64,000 nucleotides of DNA from Armatimonadota bacterium (GCA_030601885.1 JAUWAU010000035.1:1-64000), one strand, 5' to 3'. Positions 16,267 through 25,667 are shown, counted from the stretch's first letter. Made by a program: numbers and translations. Notes: generated by a model not told the origin, from the sequence alone.

Positions 16267-18921
16267 CTAATCGACCGTCGCCCTCGAGCCGTTGATTATG
16301 CACAACGCCGACGCGCGCGGGCCGCTGCGTACGCATAGGGCGCGAGCATGCGCCGAGTGCGACCCTATGCTGAGCTGTCTCGGTTCCGGCGCGATGGCGA
16401 TTTCGTCTTGCTGACCATCGGGGAAGTTGAGCCGCAGGCCCACGACGAGCGGGTCGGGCGTCGGCACCGTGGCCACCTCAGGCACTTCGCCGGCCTGGCT
16501 GAAGGGAACAAGCACCGTGCAGAGCGCCGCGGGTAGCTTGCAGTGGGCTACGAATGCGCCAACGGGGGCCTCTTCTGCCGTTGCGCCGCCTGTGGGCACC
16601 CAGCCTTTTCGCATCTCAAGCCGCGATCCGTCAACGGCCGCCACGAGGATGTTGTTGCCGTCTCTGAAGGACGTTCGCGCCGAGGCAGCATCGGACGCAA
16701 CCTCTACGAGCGGGAAGTGAAACAGCCGCGTGATGTCGTGCTCCCCGTCGCCGAAAACGTGATCCACCACGACCCAGTAGTCCGGTTTCACGAATAGCAC
16801 GCTCCGCCGATGACGCGGTCCGCGCTCCTCGTCGCCGATCTCTCCGACAGCGAAGTCGGCGCCCTCCGTGACTATCCATGATAGCACCTTTGGGTCGGAC
16901 CGTATCTGCTCCTCGCCGTCGATGAGCAGGATGTTGTGGGCCTGGCTTCCGCGAAAATAGGTGCGCGAGAGCGGCTGGTCGTAGCTGTAGATGCCGGGGT
17001 CAACGAGCAGGTCGCGGCCGGCGTAGACGATCACCTGCAGCCTGTCCTGATGGCTGTGCCCGCCGCCCCAGGGCGCGCAGTCGAACAGCAGGTACTTGTC
17101 GTCACGCTCCCAGCCGGTACGCATCATGCAGTATTGCGCGTGCGGCAGCATGGACGAGGCGAAGTCGGGCGCCCGGGGGGCCAGCTTCTCGTATCGTTCG
17201 AGCACGTCCGGCCCAAACAGCCACATCCAACCCACCGAAGGCTCGTCTATCCCCAGATATCGCATATCGGCCCGGTCGTAGAGCAGCGCTCCGAGGCTCA
17301 TGTTGGCGCGAATGCTGCCGCCGCGTCCCGCGTCGCCCAGTGGTGGATAGCGACCGTCGGGCTTGCTGACGTGCATGAGGAACTCGAACATCTTCTCGTG
17401 CCTATCCATCAACCCGGGCACATCGTAGCCGTTGCGCTGGCACAGCAGCGAGACCTTCAGGAAGCGCTCCATGACCCAACTGTGATACCCGGGCGTAAGC
17501 TCGTGATGCGCCCCATCGGGATAGACGTCCTTTTGCATGTGCTGCAGCAGGTACTCGAAGGCGCGCTCGCGCCAGCTCGAAGCTTCTTGGAACTCGGGCA
17601 GCATTATCCCAATGGCCGTCAGCCCGGTGCATTCAACCACCTGCCAGTTTCCATAGCGGAAGGTCGTCTCGTACCGATGCAAGTGCCGCGCGTGCTCCAC
17701 CAGCGATTTCGTCATGAGGTACTTCGCCTCGGCGTCGAACTCCGCCGCGTCCATGAACAGCTCCATCACGTCGAACCACACATCGCCACGAATTCCGGTC
17801 TCGAGCGTTCGCCACACGGTCCCCCGCGGGCCGCGGGAGTTCGTCAGGATCCGTGGCACCGGGTTGTCCGCGATCCAGTCCTCGAGCATGTACGCGAAGT
17901 CTTCGGCATACTTGCTGTCGCCCGTCCCCCAGTGGGCGTAGCCGAGCGGCTTCCAGTAGTGAAACCGGCTGAGGACGTGGGTCCACTCCACGGGGCCCTG
18001 AAGCCATTCGATGTCCTTGTCCAGCTTCTTGCGCACACCGAGCCAGTCGAAATCGCGCTCCAGAACGCGATCGGCGCTGGGAACGTATCGTTTCAGTCCT
18101 CCGGATCTCTCCTCGTACAGCGCCGCGATGCGCTCTCTATCCCGCCGCGACCAGATCCATTCGGGTCGGCGTCGGGTCTCCAGGTGCTGAGCCCATGCCG
18201 CTTTCGCTGCCGCCCAGTCGCGCGCTTCGACGGCTGCGCGGACGGCTTTGAGCTCGGGAAGATCCAGTTGCAGCAGGCCGAAGAACTCCTCCTCATTCCG
18301 GACGGCGATGTCCCCTGGCGGATAGGGCGCCTTTTCCTCGACGACCTGCCCCAGCGGCTCCGTCACGAGCTTCACCTCGTCAACGATCACCTGCGCCGGC
18401 CGAGGCTCCGCTGCCGTCTGCTGGAGGGAGAAGTTGATGACCTGGACTCGATCGGCGATCCGCTCCAACCCCTCGAATGCTGACAACGGCACGGAAAGCC
18501 GACGCCAGCCCGCGAAGGATAGCCCTATCCAGTAATGCCGCGCCGACGCGACGATTTCGCCGTACGGGAGCTGGGGACTCTTCTGCGTGAGCTGCATGAG
18601 CATCGGAGTCATCCGTGCTCCGCTGCCGTCGCCTTTCACCCACAGGCTCAGGTACTCGTACGGCCGCACGTCGATGGGCTCAGCAAGGTACCCACGGAAC
18701 CAGTCGTAGTGCGGCTCCCGCGAGAGGTCGAACTGAAGTCGCACGGCGCGCGTCATTCGTCCCTCGCGCTCCACCTCGACGACGTCGTGGCCCGAAAACT
18801 TCGACCGCCAAGGCGCCTGGACTCCATGGAAGTCGAAGAGGACCACCTCGCCCGGTGCCTGCGCCAGCACGCCGATGGCCAGAGCCAGCGACACGACCAG
18901 GATTGCAGAGGGCATTGTCAT
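16267..18921 (-). CDS. Secreted heparinase II/III family protein with N-terminal binding module
   Basis: An 884-residue protein that probably cleaves uronic-acid-containing polysaccharide by beta-elimination. A signal peptide (SAILVVSLALAIGVLAQA) leads to an N-terminal sandwich to about residue 170, an alpha-toroid with PLGYAHWGTGDSKYAEDF and FRYGNWQVVECTG around 320-450, and the C-terminal Hepar_II_III sheet domain with GGHSHQDRLQV near 620 and DPGIYSYDQPLSRTYFRGS. These hold the His and Tyr residues conserved in the family. ATG 18921 has AAAGG nearby. It sits between the PQQ protein and the DUF4838 gene in one likely transcript. Relatives act on heparin, alginate or other uronates; the true substrate is open. 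Confidence 0.93.
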   Translation of the reverse strand: MTMPSAILVVSLALAIGVLAQAPGEVVLFDFHGVQAPWRSKFSGHDVVEVEREGRMTRAVRLQFDLSREPHYDWFRGYLAEPIDVRPYEYLSLWVKGDGSGARMTPMLMQLTQKSPQLPYGEIVASARHYWIGLSFAGWRRLSVPLSAFEGLERIADRVQVINFSLQQTAAEPRPAQVIVDEVKLVTEPLGQVVEEKAPYPPGDIAVRNEEEFFGLLQLDLPELKAVRAAVEARDWAAAKAAWAQHLETRRRPEWIWSRRDRERIAALYEERSGGLKRYVPSADRVLERDFDWLGVRKKLDKDIEWLQGPVEWTHVLSRFHYWKPLGYAHWGTGDSKYAEDFAYMLEDWIADNPVPRILTNSRGPRGTVWRTLETGIRGDVWFDVMELFMDAAEFDAEAKYLMTKSLVEHARHLHRYETTFRYGNWQVVECTGLTAIGIMLPEFQEASSWRERAFEYLLQHMQKDVYPDGAHHELTPGYHSWVMERFLKVSLLCQRNGYDVPGLMDRHEKMFEFLMHVSKPDGRYPPLGDAGRGGSIRANMSLGALLYDRADMRYLGIDEPSVGWMWLFGPDVLERYEKLAPRAPDFASSMLPHAQYCMMRTGWERDDKYLLFDCAPWGGGHSHQDRLQVIVYAGRDLLVDPGIYSYDQPLSRTYFRGSQAHNILLIDGEEQIRSDPKVLSWIVTEGADFAVGEIGDEERGPRHRRSVLFVKPDYWVVVDHVFGDGEHDITRLFHFPLVEVASDAASARTSFRDGNNILVAAVDGSRLEMRKGWVPTGGATAEEAPVGAFVAHCKLPAALCTVLVPFSQAGEVPEVATVPTPDPLVVGLRLNFPDGQQDEIAIAPEPRQLSIGSHSAHARALCVRSGPRASALCIINGSRATVD

Positions 18922-18962
18922 CGCGAGCCTTTCGTCGCGGCTGTAGGATGGCTAGAACCAGG

Positions 18963-21900
18963 TCATTCTGCTCCCGCGAAGCAAAGAACGCGGCCATCTC
19001 GTAGCGACACGACAACCCGCGCCTTGTGATCCACCGCCGTTCCCCCCTTGACCACAGCGGCTGGGAGTCCCTGTTGCCAGATCTCCGAACCGTCTTCGAT
19101 GTTGACCGCCGCCAGGAAAGGAGCCCCTCCGTTGGGTGAAGCGGCCTGACCGGCGGCCAGGAGCGCGTGCGGTCCGATGATAAAGCTATTGAACTTGGCG
19201 CGAGACTTATGCTGCCAAACGATCGCCGGTCTCGTTTGCTGCCCCTCTCTTCGTGGCGCGATCCGCCAGTCGGGTGCCAGCTTCTCCGCATCCGGAGGCG
19301 GGGGCCCAAGGAGCGCCAATGAGGAATGCCGAGCGCCGCTATACTCCACGGTGTAGTTCAATGACTTGCCGTCAGGAAACGCGTAGTCCAGCGACATGTA
19401 CTGGCCATGCTCCGGATAGTAGGGGTAGAAAGCAGTTCGAAAACTGGAAGCGACGAGATCGCGGGGCGTGGTCACACATTCCCCGGTCTTCAGGTCATAC
19501 GATGCCACGTCATAGGCGTTCCCGCCCGCAAAACGAAGCTGCCCCTCGTGCAGGTAAAGGCTGCCTTGCAGGCTGATGCCGTTATTGACGTTTGGGGATA
19601 GCTTGCCGGAAGTGTCGTTGTACCACTTGACCTTTCCAGTAACTGCGTCCAGCGCATAGACATGGGTGCCGTCGTAGTGGGCAATGCCGGCTGCCGCGTA
19701 CACGACTCCCTTGTCCACGACCACGGCGCCGGCCACCGGCCACGTGGAGATCAGTTTCCCGAAAACGGGGATCCACCGGCGCGCGGGCGCGGCGCGGAAT
19801 CTCCACAACGACCGCCCCGTGGTGGCCTCGAAGGCATAGACCAGACCGTCGGCCGAGCCCACGTAGAGGCGCCCCTCCCACACGGCGGGCGGGAAGAAGA
19901 TCGCACCGCCGGTGTACGCCTTCCACCTCAGCTTGCCATCAGAGGCATTCAGCGCCCGCACCACGCCGCTGTGATCCCCCACAAACACCAATCCGCCAGC
20001 CACCACGGGCGCGGTGGGGACACTGGCTGAAGACGGCTCGAAAGCCCATTGCTGGCCCACGCGCCTGGGTATGGCAACCATCGTCGCGGACGTCCTGTAG
20101 CTGTTGCCTTGGTAGCTCGGCCAATCACCGGGCTTGACTTCGAGCTTCTCAACGGTCCTCGTGTCGCCGAGGCCGAGCTCCAGCCGCGACTCATCCAAGC
20201 CGGGCTGGTAGTTGAAATTCCCAGCGGGAGCCAGGCAGATGTGCCCGTACAGGGAAAGCTGGCAGCCGCACTTCCACGGTCCCCAGTAGAGCAAGCCGCC
20301 GGAGATGATCACGCCCTCGTAGCAAGGCGGACGCATGGGAGCGATGTGCTCAGCGGCGCCCGTGGCTACGTCGATGCGAATGGTGCCACCTCGAGCGCGG
20401 TAGAAGATGCTGTCCACGCTGCCCGTTGCCACCGTGCAGGCTCGTCGCCCAGGAAGCGGAGCCAATATCTTTCCCGTGTCATACTCCAGACTGAACCCGC
20501 CTTCATTTCCCCCCATGCCTACCGCGTACAGCGCGTCCTCGCGCAGCACCAGATGAACGCTCCCGGCATCGTTCAGCGGAACGTCCTTTTGCCACAGGAG
20601 CTTTCCATCCTCGGTCGAGACGGCAACCACGCGGGGTATCCGGGGCCCGGAAAAGAAGAGGAACTTCTCATTGCACTTTACGTAAGCCATTGGCGAGAGA
20701 CCGGTCCAACGTGGCTGAGCCGGGAAGCGCGGCCCGACCGCCTCCAACAGATCGGGATCGGCAGTCTTCCAGAGCACCTGGCCGGTAACGGCATCGAGAC
20801 AGCCGAGGAACTTCTCCGGGCTGAAGATATAGATGCGGTCCCCCCTCATGCACACGGCCCGACCGTCCACGAAGTCTTGCTCCCGGTGACGCCAGAGTAC
20901 CGCCTTGGTTTTCACGTCAATGGCCACCAGAGTGCGCCCCTGTCCCCAGGCCGTTTTCGGATCCTGGTAGTCGAATCCGGGCCAGTTGGCCCGGGGCCAG
21001 TGCCCCAGTCCGAACACCGTCGAGGCCAGGACGGGCGCCTTTACCTCCTCACGCCCGATGAGGGCATACAGTATGCCCTTTTCCAGAGCCATCCACTTCC
21101 ATACGGTGCCGCCATGATCTTGCTCAGAGAGGATGATCTCGTCTCTGAGCTCGCCAGTCGCCGCATCCAGAAGTTTGCAGGATTCATCATCTGCCAGATA
21201 CAGGGTCTCTGGTGTGGCGATGATGGTGTTGCGCAGAATCATGAATCCCTCGCTCAGCGGTCGCCGCCACAGAATCGTCCCATTGTAGGCGTTGACGGCG
21301 AGCAAGGTGTTGAGCATGGCGTTCTGGTTCGCCTTATGGGCTAAATGGCCGAAGGCCTTGAAGATCCTTCCGCCGGCCGCCACCGTGACCGCGGGCGCAG
21401 GGCAGAACTTCGGCTCGGCGATAAAGTGTGTCAGGTACGGGGCACGCGCGATCTCATCGGTGGATTGCGGGTTGTTGTCTGGGCCGTGGTACGGGTAGCT
21501 CCAATCGTCGGTCCCGTCGGGGAAGGGCTTGACGATCTCCTTGCCGGCGAGCATCGCCTTCCCCTCGGGATGCAGAACACGCAAGAGCTCCTCCTCGGCG
21601 ACGGAGCCTTCGGCGGCGGGGGCCACCAATACGGCACTTGCCAGATTGTCAGCGAGGTGAACGGACCTCCAGCGGCCGCGGTCAACGAAGATTCGCTCGC
21701 CCAATAGGCCCGCTGCCTCAGCGGCTCTTCTCGCCTCGGTCACCTCATTGAGGTCGGGTGACTGGAAGTAGATGAGCAGCTCACTTGCCTGTGCGAGATC
21801 CGTGACAAACCGCGGCCGCGCCGCATTCGGCAGGCCCAAAACGACGCAGATTCCTTTCCGGGTGTCCAGCCCTTTCAGAGCGGCTCCGGCATCCCCGCCG

Positions 21901-22040
21901 ACCGTGGCCGCTTCAGCAGCCACTGTCCACGGGGAAAAAAAAGCAAGCTGGAGCGAGATGAGCAGGACAGTCGAATGTCGGCGCCGCACGGCGTCGAGGC
22001 TCTCTTCGGCATTCGACCGGCGGTTCGCATGGATCTTCAT
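18963..22040 (-). CDS. Secreted PQQ-type beta-propeller repeat protein
   Basis: A 1025-residue protein with a long n-region and a hydrophobic segment (STVLLISLQLAFFSPWTVAA). The body is a double series of PQQ-like blades, for example VLWRHREQDFVDGRAV, LDAVTGQVLWKT, VRALNASDGKLRWKAYTG and LYVGSADGLVYAFEATTG. An early segment (RFVTDLAQASELLIYFQSPD) is reminiscent of the degenerate methyltransferase-like part in the paralogue at 2640-6998. ATG 22040 follows CGAGG by 8 bases. It is the first gene of a three-gene minus operon. The inverted repeat at 22122-22148 lies about 80 bp upstream and is a candidate control site. Function is not known; an exported quinoprotein-like or scaffold role is inference. 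Confidence 0.88.
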   Translation of the reverse strand: MKIHANRRSNAEESLDAVRRRHSTVLLISLQLAFFSPWTVAAEAATVGGDAGAALKGLDTRKGICVVLGLPNAARPRFVTDLAQASELLIYFQSPDLNEVTEARRAAEAAGLLGERIFVDRGRWRSVHLADNLASAVLVAPAAEGSVAEEELLRVLHPEGKAMLAGKEIVKPFPDGTDDWSYPYHGPDNNPQSTDEIARAPYLTHFIAEPKFCPAPAVTVAAGGRIFKAFGHLAHKANQNAMLNTLLAVNAYNGTILWRRPLSEGFMILRNTIIATPETLYLADDESCKLLDAATGELRDEIILSEQDHGGTVWKWMALEKGILYALIGREEVKAPVLASTVFGLGHWPRANWPGFDYQDPKTAWGQGRTLVAIDVKTKAVLWRHREQDFVDGRAVCMRGDRIYIFSPEKFLGCLDAVTGQVLWKTADPDLLEAVGPRFPAQPRWTGLSPMAYVKCNEKFLFFSGPRIPRVVAVSTEDGKLLWQKDVPLNDAGSVHLVLREDALYAVGMGGNEGGFSLEYDTGKILAPLPGRRACTVATGSVDSIFYRARGGTIRIDVATGAAEHIAPMRPPCYEGVIISGGLLYWGPWKCGCQLSLYGHICLAPAGNFNYQPGLDESRLELGLGDTRTVEKLEVKPGDWPSYQGNSYRTSATMVAIPRRVGQQWAFEPSSASVPTAPVVAGGLVFVGDHSGVVRALNASDGKLRWKAYTGGAIFFPPAVWEGRLYVGSADGLVYAFEATTGRSLWRFRAAPARRWIPVFGKLISTWPVAGAVVVDKGVVYAAAGIAHYDGTHVYALDAVTGKVKWYNDTSGKLSPNVNNGISLQGSLYLHEGQLRFAGGNAYDVASYDLKTGECVTTPRDLVASSFRTAFYPYYPEHGQYMSLDYAFPDGKSLNYTVEYSGARHSSLALLGPPPPDAEKLAPDWRIAPRREGQQTRPAIVWQHKSRAKFNSFIIGPHALLAAGQAASPNGGAPFLAAVNIEDGSEIWQQGLPAAVVKGGTAVDHKARVVVSLRDGRVLCFAGAE

Positions 22041-22121
22041 CCGAGGCACCTCGCGATGTACGCAGTTTCAGGTGGTCTCCCCCGGCGCCCCCTCCGTCCT
22101 CTCTCTGTACTACTCACGTGC

Positions 22122-22148
22122 AGAATCGTGAATTCTTGTCGTGATTCT
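22122..22148. promoter_or_regulatory. Candidate operator: AGAATC inverted repeat
   Basis: AGAATC at 22122-22127 and GATTCT at 22143-22148 form a 6-bp inverted repeat around GTGAATTCTTGTCGT. It lies about 80 bp before the propeller-heparinase-DUF4838 operon and about 255 bp before the divergent gene. Its position suggests a regulator binding site; no regulator gene is adjacent. Confidence 0.3.
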
Positions 22149-22195
22149 GACTGCGACAATCCTGGGCGAGCATCCTCACGGGCATTCGCCGTAGC

Positions 22196-22226
22196 CGGGA
22201 GCGCAGGCATCTCTGCCTGCTTGCCG
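22196..22226. repeat. GCAGGCAT hairpin repeat, copy 2
   Basis: GGGAGCGCAGGCATCTCTGCCTGC. It shares the GGGAGCGCAGGCAT context with the copy at 49149 and the palindromic core with the copy at 11354. Confidence 0.6.
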
Positions 22227-22403
22227 TGAGGCAACGACTCACGACCACCGACTAACGACTGCCACCGCCTTTGGTTGCGGCTCCGCCGCGCTGTGTGCTC
22301 CGTGGCCCCCTGCCTGTCATTCGCCGTCGCCCAGCGAAGGCCTGCGCTGAGCCATGGGGAACCTGGTCCCGCCCACGCAAGGCGACCAAAGGAGCGCAAC
22401 CGC

Positions 22404-24338
22404 ATGCCCACGGCGTCAATCCCCTTCTCGACCTATCGCGACAAGGTCCTCGGCTGCTGGCTCGGCAAGGCAGTTGGCGGGACGCTGGGCGGTCCCTACG
22501 AGGGCAGGCCGGGGCCACATTCTCTCACGTTCTACGACCCGGTTCCCGACCGAATGCTTCCCAACGACGACCTGGACCTGCAAGTCGTCTGGTTCGGAGC
22601 CCTGCGCCGCCGCGGGCTGCCGGTGGATCGGCTGCTGCTGGCTGACGCCTGGCTGGAGCACGTTCACCTCTGGCCCGACGAGTACGGAGTCGCCTCCCGC
22701 AATCTCACTCAGCAGATCTATCCCCCGGCGAGCGGGGCCTTCGACAACGGCTTCACCGCTGGGATGGGCAGTGCCATTCGCAGCGAGATATGGGCCTGCC
22801 TGGCACCGGGCGATCCACAGTTGGCCGCATCCCTGGCCCGGGAAGACGCATGCGTTGATCACCACGACGAGGGGATCTACTCGGAGGTGTATTTGGCAAC
22901 CCTGGAGAGCGCCGCCTTCGGCGAGAGTGAGCGCGAGAAGCTTCTCGACATCGCCGCCGCAGCCATCCCCGAGGACTGTCGCGTGGCGCGCGCCATTGCC
23001 GACACGCGCCGTTGGTGGCAGGAATCGGGGGACTGGCGCGACGTTCGCGAGCGGATCATCGAGCATCACGGTCGGCAGAACTTCACGGACGTCGCTCAGA
23101 ACCTGGCCTTTACTGTCCTCGGCTGGCTGGCGGGTGGCGAGGACTTCGGCGAGGCGATCTGTACCGCCGTCAACTGCGGCAGGGACACCGACTGCACCGG
23201 CGCCACCCTCGGCGCGCTCCTCGGGATCATCGATCCCGCGTCCGTCGGCAGCGAGTGGCTCAAGCCCATCGGCCGAGAGCTGGTCCTCTCCCCCGGCATC
23301 GTCGGCATGCACCCGCCGGCCACACTCGACGAGTTCACCGACCAGGTGGCCGCCATGGCCCTCGACGTCCTCGAGTACTATGGCTCCGACGTCGAGATAA
23401 CCGACGCGCTTGACATGGCGGAGGTCCGCCTCAACGTGGCCTCGCCGCGCATGCCGAAGCCCGACCGGGTGATGCTGAGCGACCCCGCCGACCCACGGGA
23501 AAGCCTCGTCGCCACCGGTCCCCTCGTGGTGCACTTGCGCTACCCGCCGGGCATCGCACTCCTGCCGGGGCGATCGGCACAACTGGAGCTGCGGATCGTC
23601 AATCCGTCAGAGGGCGCCCTTCATGGCAAGCTCATCGCCCGCGCCCCGGACGGCTGGATCCTCTCACGCCACGTGCCTCCCCCCGCTTGCGGGGGGACTG
23701 AGGGGGGGAATCCGTCTTCGGCCGGCCTCTCTCCTCAGGCAGGGCGCGAGCGCAGCGAAGAACAGCTCGACCTGCCCGGCGGAAAAGAGAGGGTTGTGCT
23801 CTTAACGGTGACGCCGCCGGCCGAGGGCCCGCGCGTATACCGCAACCCGCTCGATCTGACCTTCCATTTCGGCGGCTTCGGATGGACCGTCACCGCCGGC
23901 ATGGTGACGACGCTGCCCTGGCGCCGATGGAGCGTCGAGGGGCTGCCGGACGCGTGCCCCGAAGTGCCGCCCGATGCAGACCTCGTCGAGGCGCCCGGCC
24001 ACTTCCAGCCGCTTCCCGATGGGCCCTGCGCCTTCGCATCCGACGTGAAGATACCGTACCCCTCACCGGTCCGCTTCGTCGTCCAGGCGCCGCGTCCGTT
24101 GCGCGTTTGGCTCGATGGCGAGCTCATTAACGACCACGACGGCACGTACCAGGTCCCGGCCATCCACCGGGCCAGGCACACTGGCACGGACATCCAATGC
24201 CGTCGCGGCTGGCGGAGACTCACCGTGGCCGTGGGCGATGGGCCCGAGGGGGACCTGTTCGTTGGGCTCGGGGGACCGAACTGGGACTGGATACGCGATG
24301 CCGAGTGGCGCGATCCGACGCCCGCGCAACTCCATTGA
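22404..24338 (+). CDS. ADP-ribosylglycohydrolase (DraG-like) family protein with C-terminal extension
   Basis: A 644-residue protein. Residues 1-300 are a DraG/ARH-type all-helical domain that would remove ADP-ribose or a related N-glycosidic group: GCWLGKAVGGTLGGPYEG, the metal-binding NDDLDLQ near 55, and GRDTDCTGATLGALLG near 270. DraG relatives coordinate two Mg2+ with these acidic residues. No signal peptide is seen. The C-terminal half (330-644) contains beta-rich segments ending in VGDGPEGDLFVGLGGPNWDW and may bind carbohydrate or form a lid. At residues about 425-453 an in-frame repeat insertion encodes PPPACGGTEGGN plus an arginine/serine-rich tail. ATG 22404 follows AGGAG by nine bases. 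Two nucleoside hydrolases lie downstream, so the locus may process ribosides. Confidence 0.85.
   Translation: MPTASIPFSTYRDKVLGCWLGKAVGGTLGGPYEGRPGPHSLTFYDPVPDRMLPNDDLDLQVVWFGALRRRGLPVDRLLLADAWLEHVHLWPDEYGVASRNLTQQIYPPASGAFDNGFTAGMGSAIRSEIWACLAPGDPQLAASLAREDACVDHHDEGIYSEVYLATLESAAFGESEREKLLDIAAAAIPEDCRVARAIADTRRWWQESGDWRDVRERIIEHHGRQNFTDVAQNLAFTVLGWLAGGEDFGEAICTAVNCGRDTDCTGATLGALLGIIDPASVGSEWLKPIGRELVLSPGIVGMHPPATLDEFTDQVAAMALDVLEYYGSDVEITDALDMAEVRLNVASPRMPKPDRVMLSDPADPRESLVATGPLVVHLRYPPGIALLPGRSAQLELRIVNPSEGALHGKLIARAPDGWILSRHVPPPACGGTEGGNPSSAGLSPQAGRERSEEQLDLPGGKERVVLLTVTPPAEGPRVYRNPLDLTFHFGGFGWTVTAGMVTTLPWRRWSVEGLPDACPEVPPDADLVEAPGHFQPLPDGPCAFASDVKIPYPSPVRFVVQAPRPLRVWLDGELINDHDGTYQVPAIHRARHTGTDIQCRRGWRRLTVAVGDGPEGDLFVGLGGPNWDWIRDAEWRDPTPAQLH
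23676..23763 (+). repeat. Hairpin repeat inserted in frame within the ADP-ribosylglycohydrolase gene
   Basis: CCTCCCCCCGCTTGCGGGGGG forms a strong stem, followed by ACTGAGGGGGG and a tract ending CGCGAGCGCAGCGAAG. This composition is typical of intergenic short repeats, yet it lies inside an open frame and adds about 29 residues unlike the surrounding protein. The frame stays open across it, so the gene tolerated the insertion. Confidence 0.55.
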
Positions 24339-24425
24339 GCGACTGAAGCTCACCGAGCTGACGCCCGCAGAGGGCGTCGAGCAGTTCGGTCTGGAGTTCA
24401 CCCGCGACGAGGCGGCAAACTCCCG

Positions 24426-24475
24426 GCCTCCGCCAGATTCTTGCCCCGGGGGAAGGAATTCTCGCACTGTTCACA
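24426..24475 (+). repeat. Upstream element shared with sulfatase gene, copy B
   Basis: Begins GCCTCCGCCAGAT, like copy A at 12228, and continues TTGCC, GGGGGAAGG, then TTCTCGC and GTTCA in the same order and orientation. It lies about 105 bp upstream of the Tat-exported nucleoside hydrolase. A second GGGAATTCTCGC occurs at 24506-24517, suggesting a repeated binding or processing motif. Confidence 0.4.
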
Positions 24476-24578
24476 AACTGATATCACCAAGTGCAAACCG
24501 ATATGCGGGAATTCTCGCTCGTTCCGGAACGCAGCGTATCATGCAGCGAGAGTAACGGCCGTGATGGAGGGATCTGAC

Positions 24579-25667
24579 ATGCAAAAGCCCTGTTCAGGTG
24601 AGCGGTCACCGTTGTCCATGACAGCCGACCTGTCGAGGAGAGCCTTCATGAAGGCCGGCGGAGCGGCGGTGCTCGGGGCGGCCGTCGCCGGCTCGTCGCG
24701 CGCTGGTGGCGCCGCGCCGGCCATCCCGTCTCCGACGGCTCGCGACACCTTCGGGCTGCTCGAGGCGGGCAAAGGAATCCCCGTGATCTTCGACACCGAC
24801 ATCGGGGGCGACATCGACGACACATGGGCGCTTGCCATGCTCCTCATGTCGCCCGAGCTCGACGTCAGGCTGGTGGTGTCCGACGGGAGCAACAGCATCT
24901 ACCGCGCCCGGCTCATGGCCAAGCTGCTCGAGGTCTTCGAGCGTACTGAGGTCCCGGTCGGCGTCGGCTTCAAGAGGGGCGATAAGCCAGGGCGTCAAAG
25001 CGCCTGGGTCGGAGACTACGATCTGTCCACGTACCCCGGCACCGTGCACGAGGACGGCGTCGATGCGATGATCCAGACCATCAGAGCCTCAAGCGATCCC
25101 GTCTCGCTCGTTTGCACCGGTCCCGTGCCCAACGTCGCGGCTGCCGTCGAGCGCGATCCCCTCATCACCAGGCAGGCGAGGTTCGTGGGCATGCACGGCA
25201 GCGTGCGCCGCGGATACGGCAATAGCCCCAAGATCGCTCGAGAGGCCAACGTCAGGGGCGACCCGAAAGCTCTGCGAGAGGTGTTCGCAGCGCCCTGGGA
25301 TGTCACGATCACCCCCCTGGACACCTGCGGCATCGTTCGGCTCACTGGGGAGAAGTTTCAGAAGGTGTATCAGTGCAAGCATCCGGGGATGCAAGCCCTG
25401 ATGGAGAACTACCGGGTTTGGCGGATTCGCCCGGACCGTCCCGAGCCCGGCCCGATGACGGCCAGCAGCACGCTGTTCGACACCGTTGCCGTCTACCTTG
25501 CCTTCTCGGAGGAGCTCCTCCGGATGGAGAGGCTCGGCATCCGCGTAACCGACGACGGCTATACGCTGATCGACGACGACGCCCGCGCCATCAACTGCGC
25601 TACCGCGTGGAAGGACCTGGATGCCTTCGAGGATCTCCTGGTGGCCCGACTGACGGGCGCACGGTGA
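24579..25667 (+). CDS. Tat-exported nucleoside hydrolase-like protein
   Basis: A 362-residue inosine-uridine nucleoside hydrolase-like protein, which would cleave the N-glycosidic bond of ribonucleosides. A twin-arginine signal (LSRRAFMKAG, residues 18-27) with an alanine-rich core precedes the Ca2+-binding DTDIGGDIDDTWALAM motif at about residue 70. LVCTGPVPNVAAAVERDP and VGMHGSVRRGYG follow. The start ATG 24579 has GGAGGG seven bases upstream. Export suggests use of nucleosides or a nucleoside-like glycoside outside the cytoplasm. A cytoplasmic-type paralogue lies 1.6 kb downstream at 27310. The DxDxxxDxDD spacing differs from classical IU-NH (DTDPGxDD), as in many Planctomycetota-type homologues, so the substrate may not be a standard nucleoside. 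Confidence 0.9.
   Translation: MQKPCSGERSPLSMTADLSRRAFMKAGGAAVLGAAVAGSSRAGGAAPAIPSPTARDTFGLLEAGKGIPVIFDTDIGGDIDDTWALAMLLMSPELDVRLVVSDGSNSIYRARLMAKLLEVFERTEVPVGVGFKRGDKPGRQSAWVGDYDLSTYPGTVHEDGVDAMIQTIRASSDPVSLVCTGPVPNVAAAVERDPLITRQARFVGMHGSVRRGYGNSPKIAREANVRGDPKALREVFAAPWDVTITPLDTCGIVRLTGEKFQKVYQCKHPGMQALMENYRVWRIRPDRPEPGPMTASSTLFDTVAVYLAFSEELLRMERLGIRVTDDGYTLIDDDARAINCATAWKDLDAFEDLLVARLTGAR

Larger units (their letters stand above)
22041..22403. other. Divergent intergenic region with inverted repeat and hairpin
   Basis: This 363-bp gap separates the minus-strand propeller operon from the plus-strand ADP-ribosylglycohydrolase gene. It contains an AGAATC/GATTCT inverted repeat centred on GAATTC-like sequence, the second GCAGGCAT hairpin copy, and a GACTCACGACCACCGACTAACGAC tract of a kind common in repeats. 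No coding sequence is supported. Confidence 0.5.

Noticed and set aside
16936..18483. A 515-residue open frame on the plus strand
   Set aside because: It is antisense to the heparinase gene, whose motifs are clear; the translation is a V/H/R-rich shadow.
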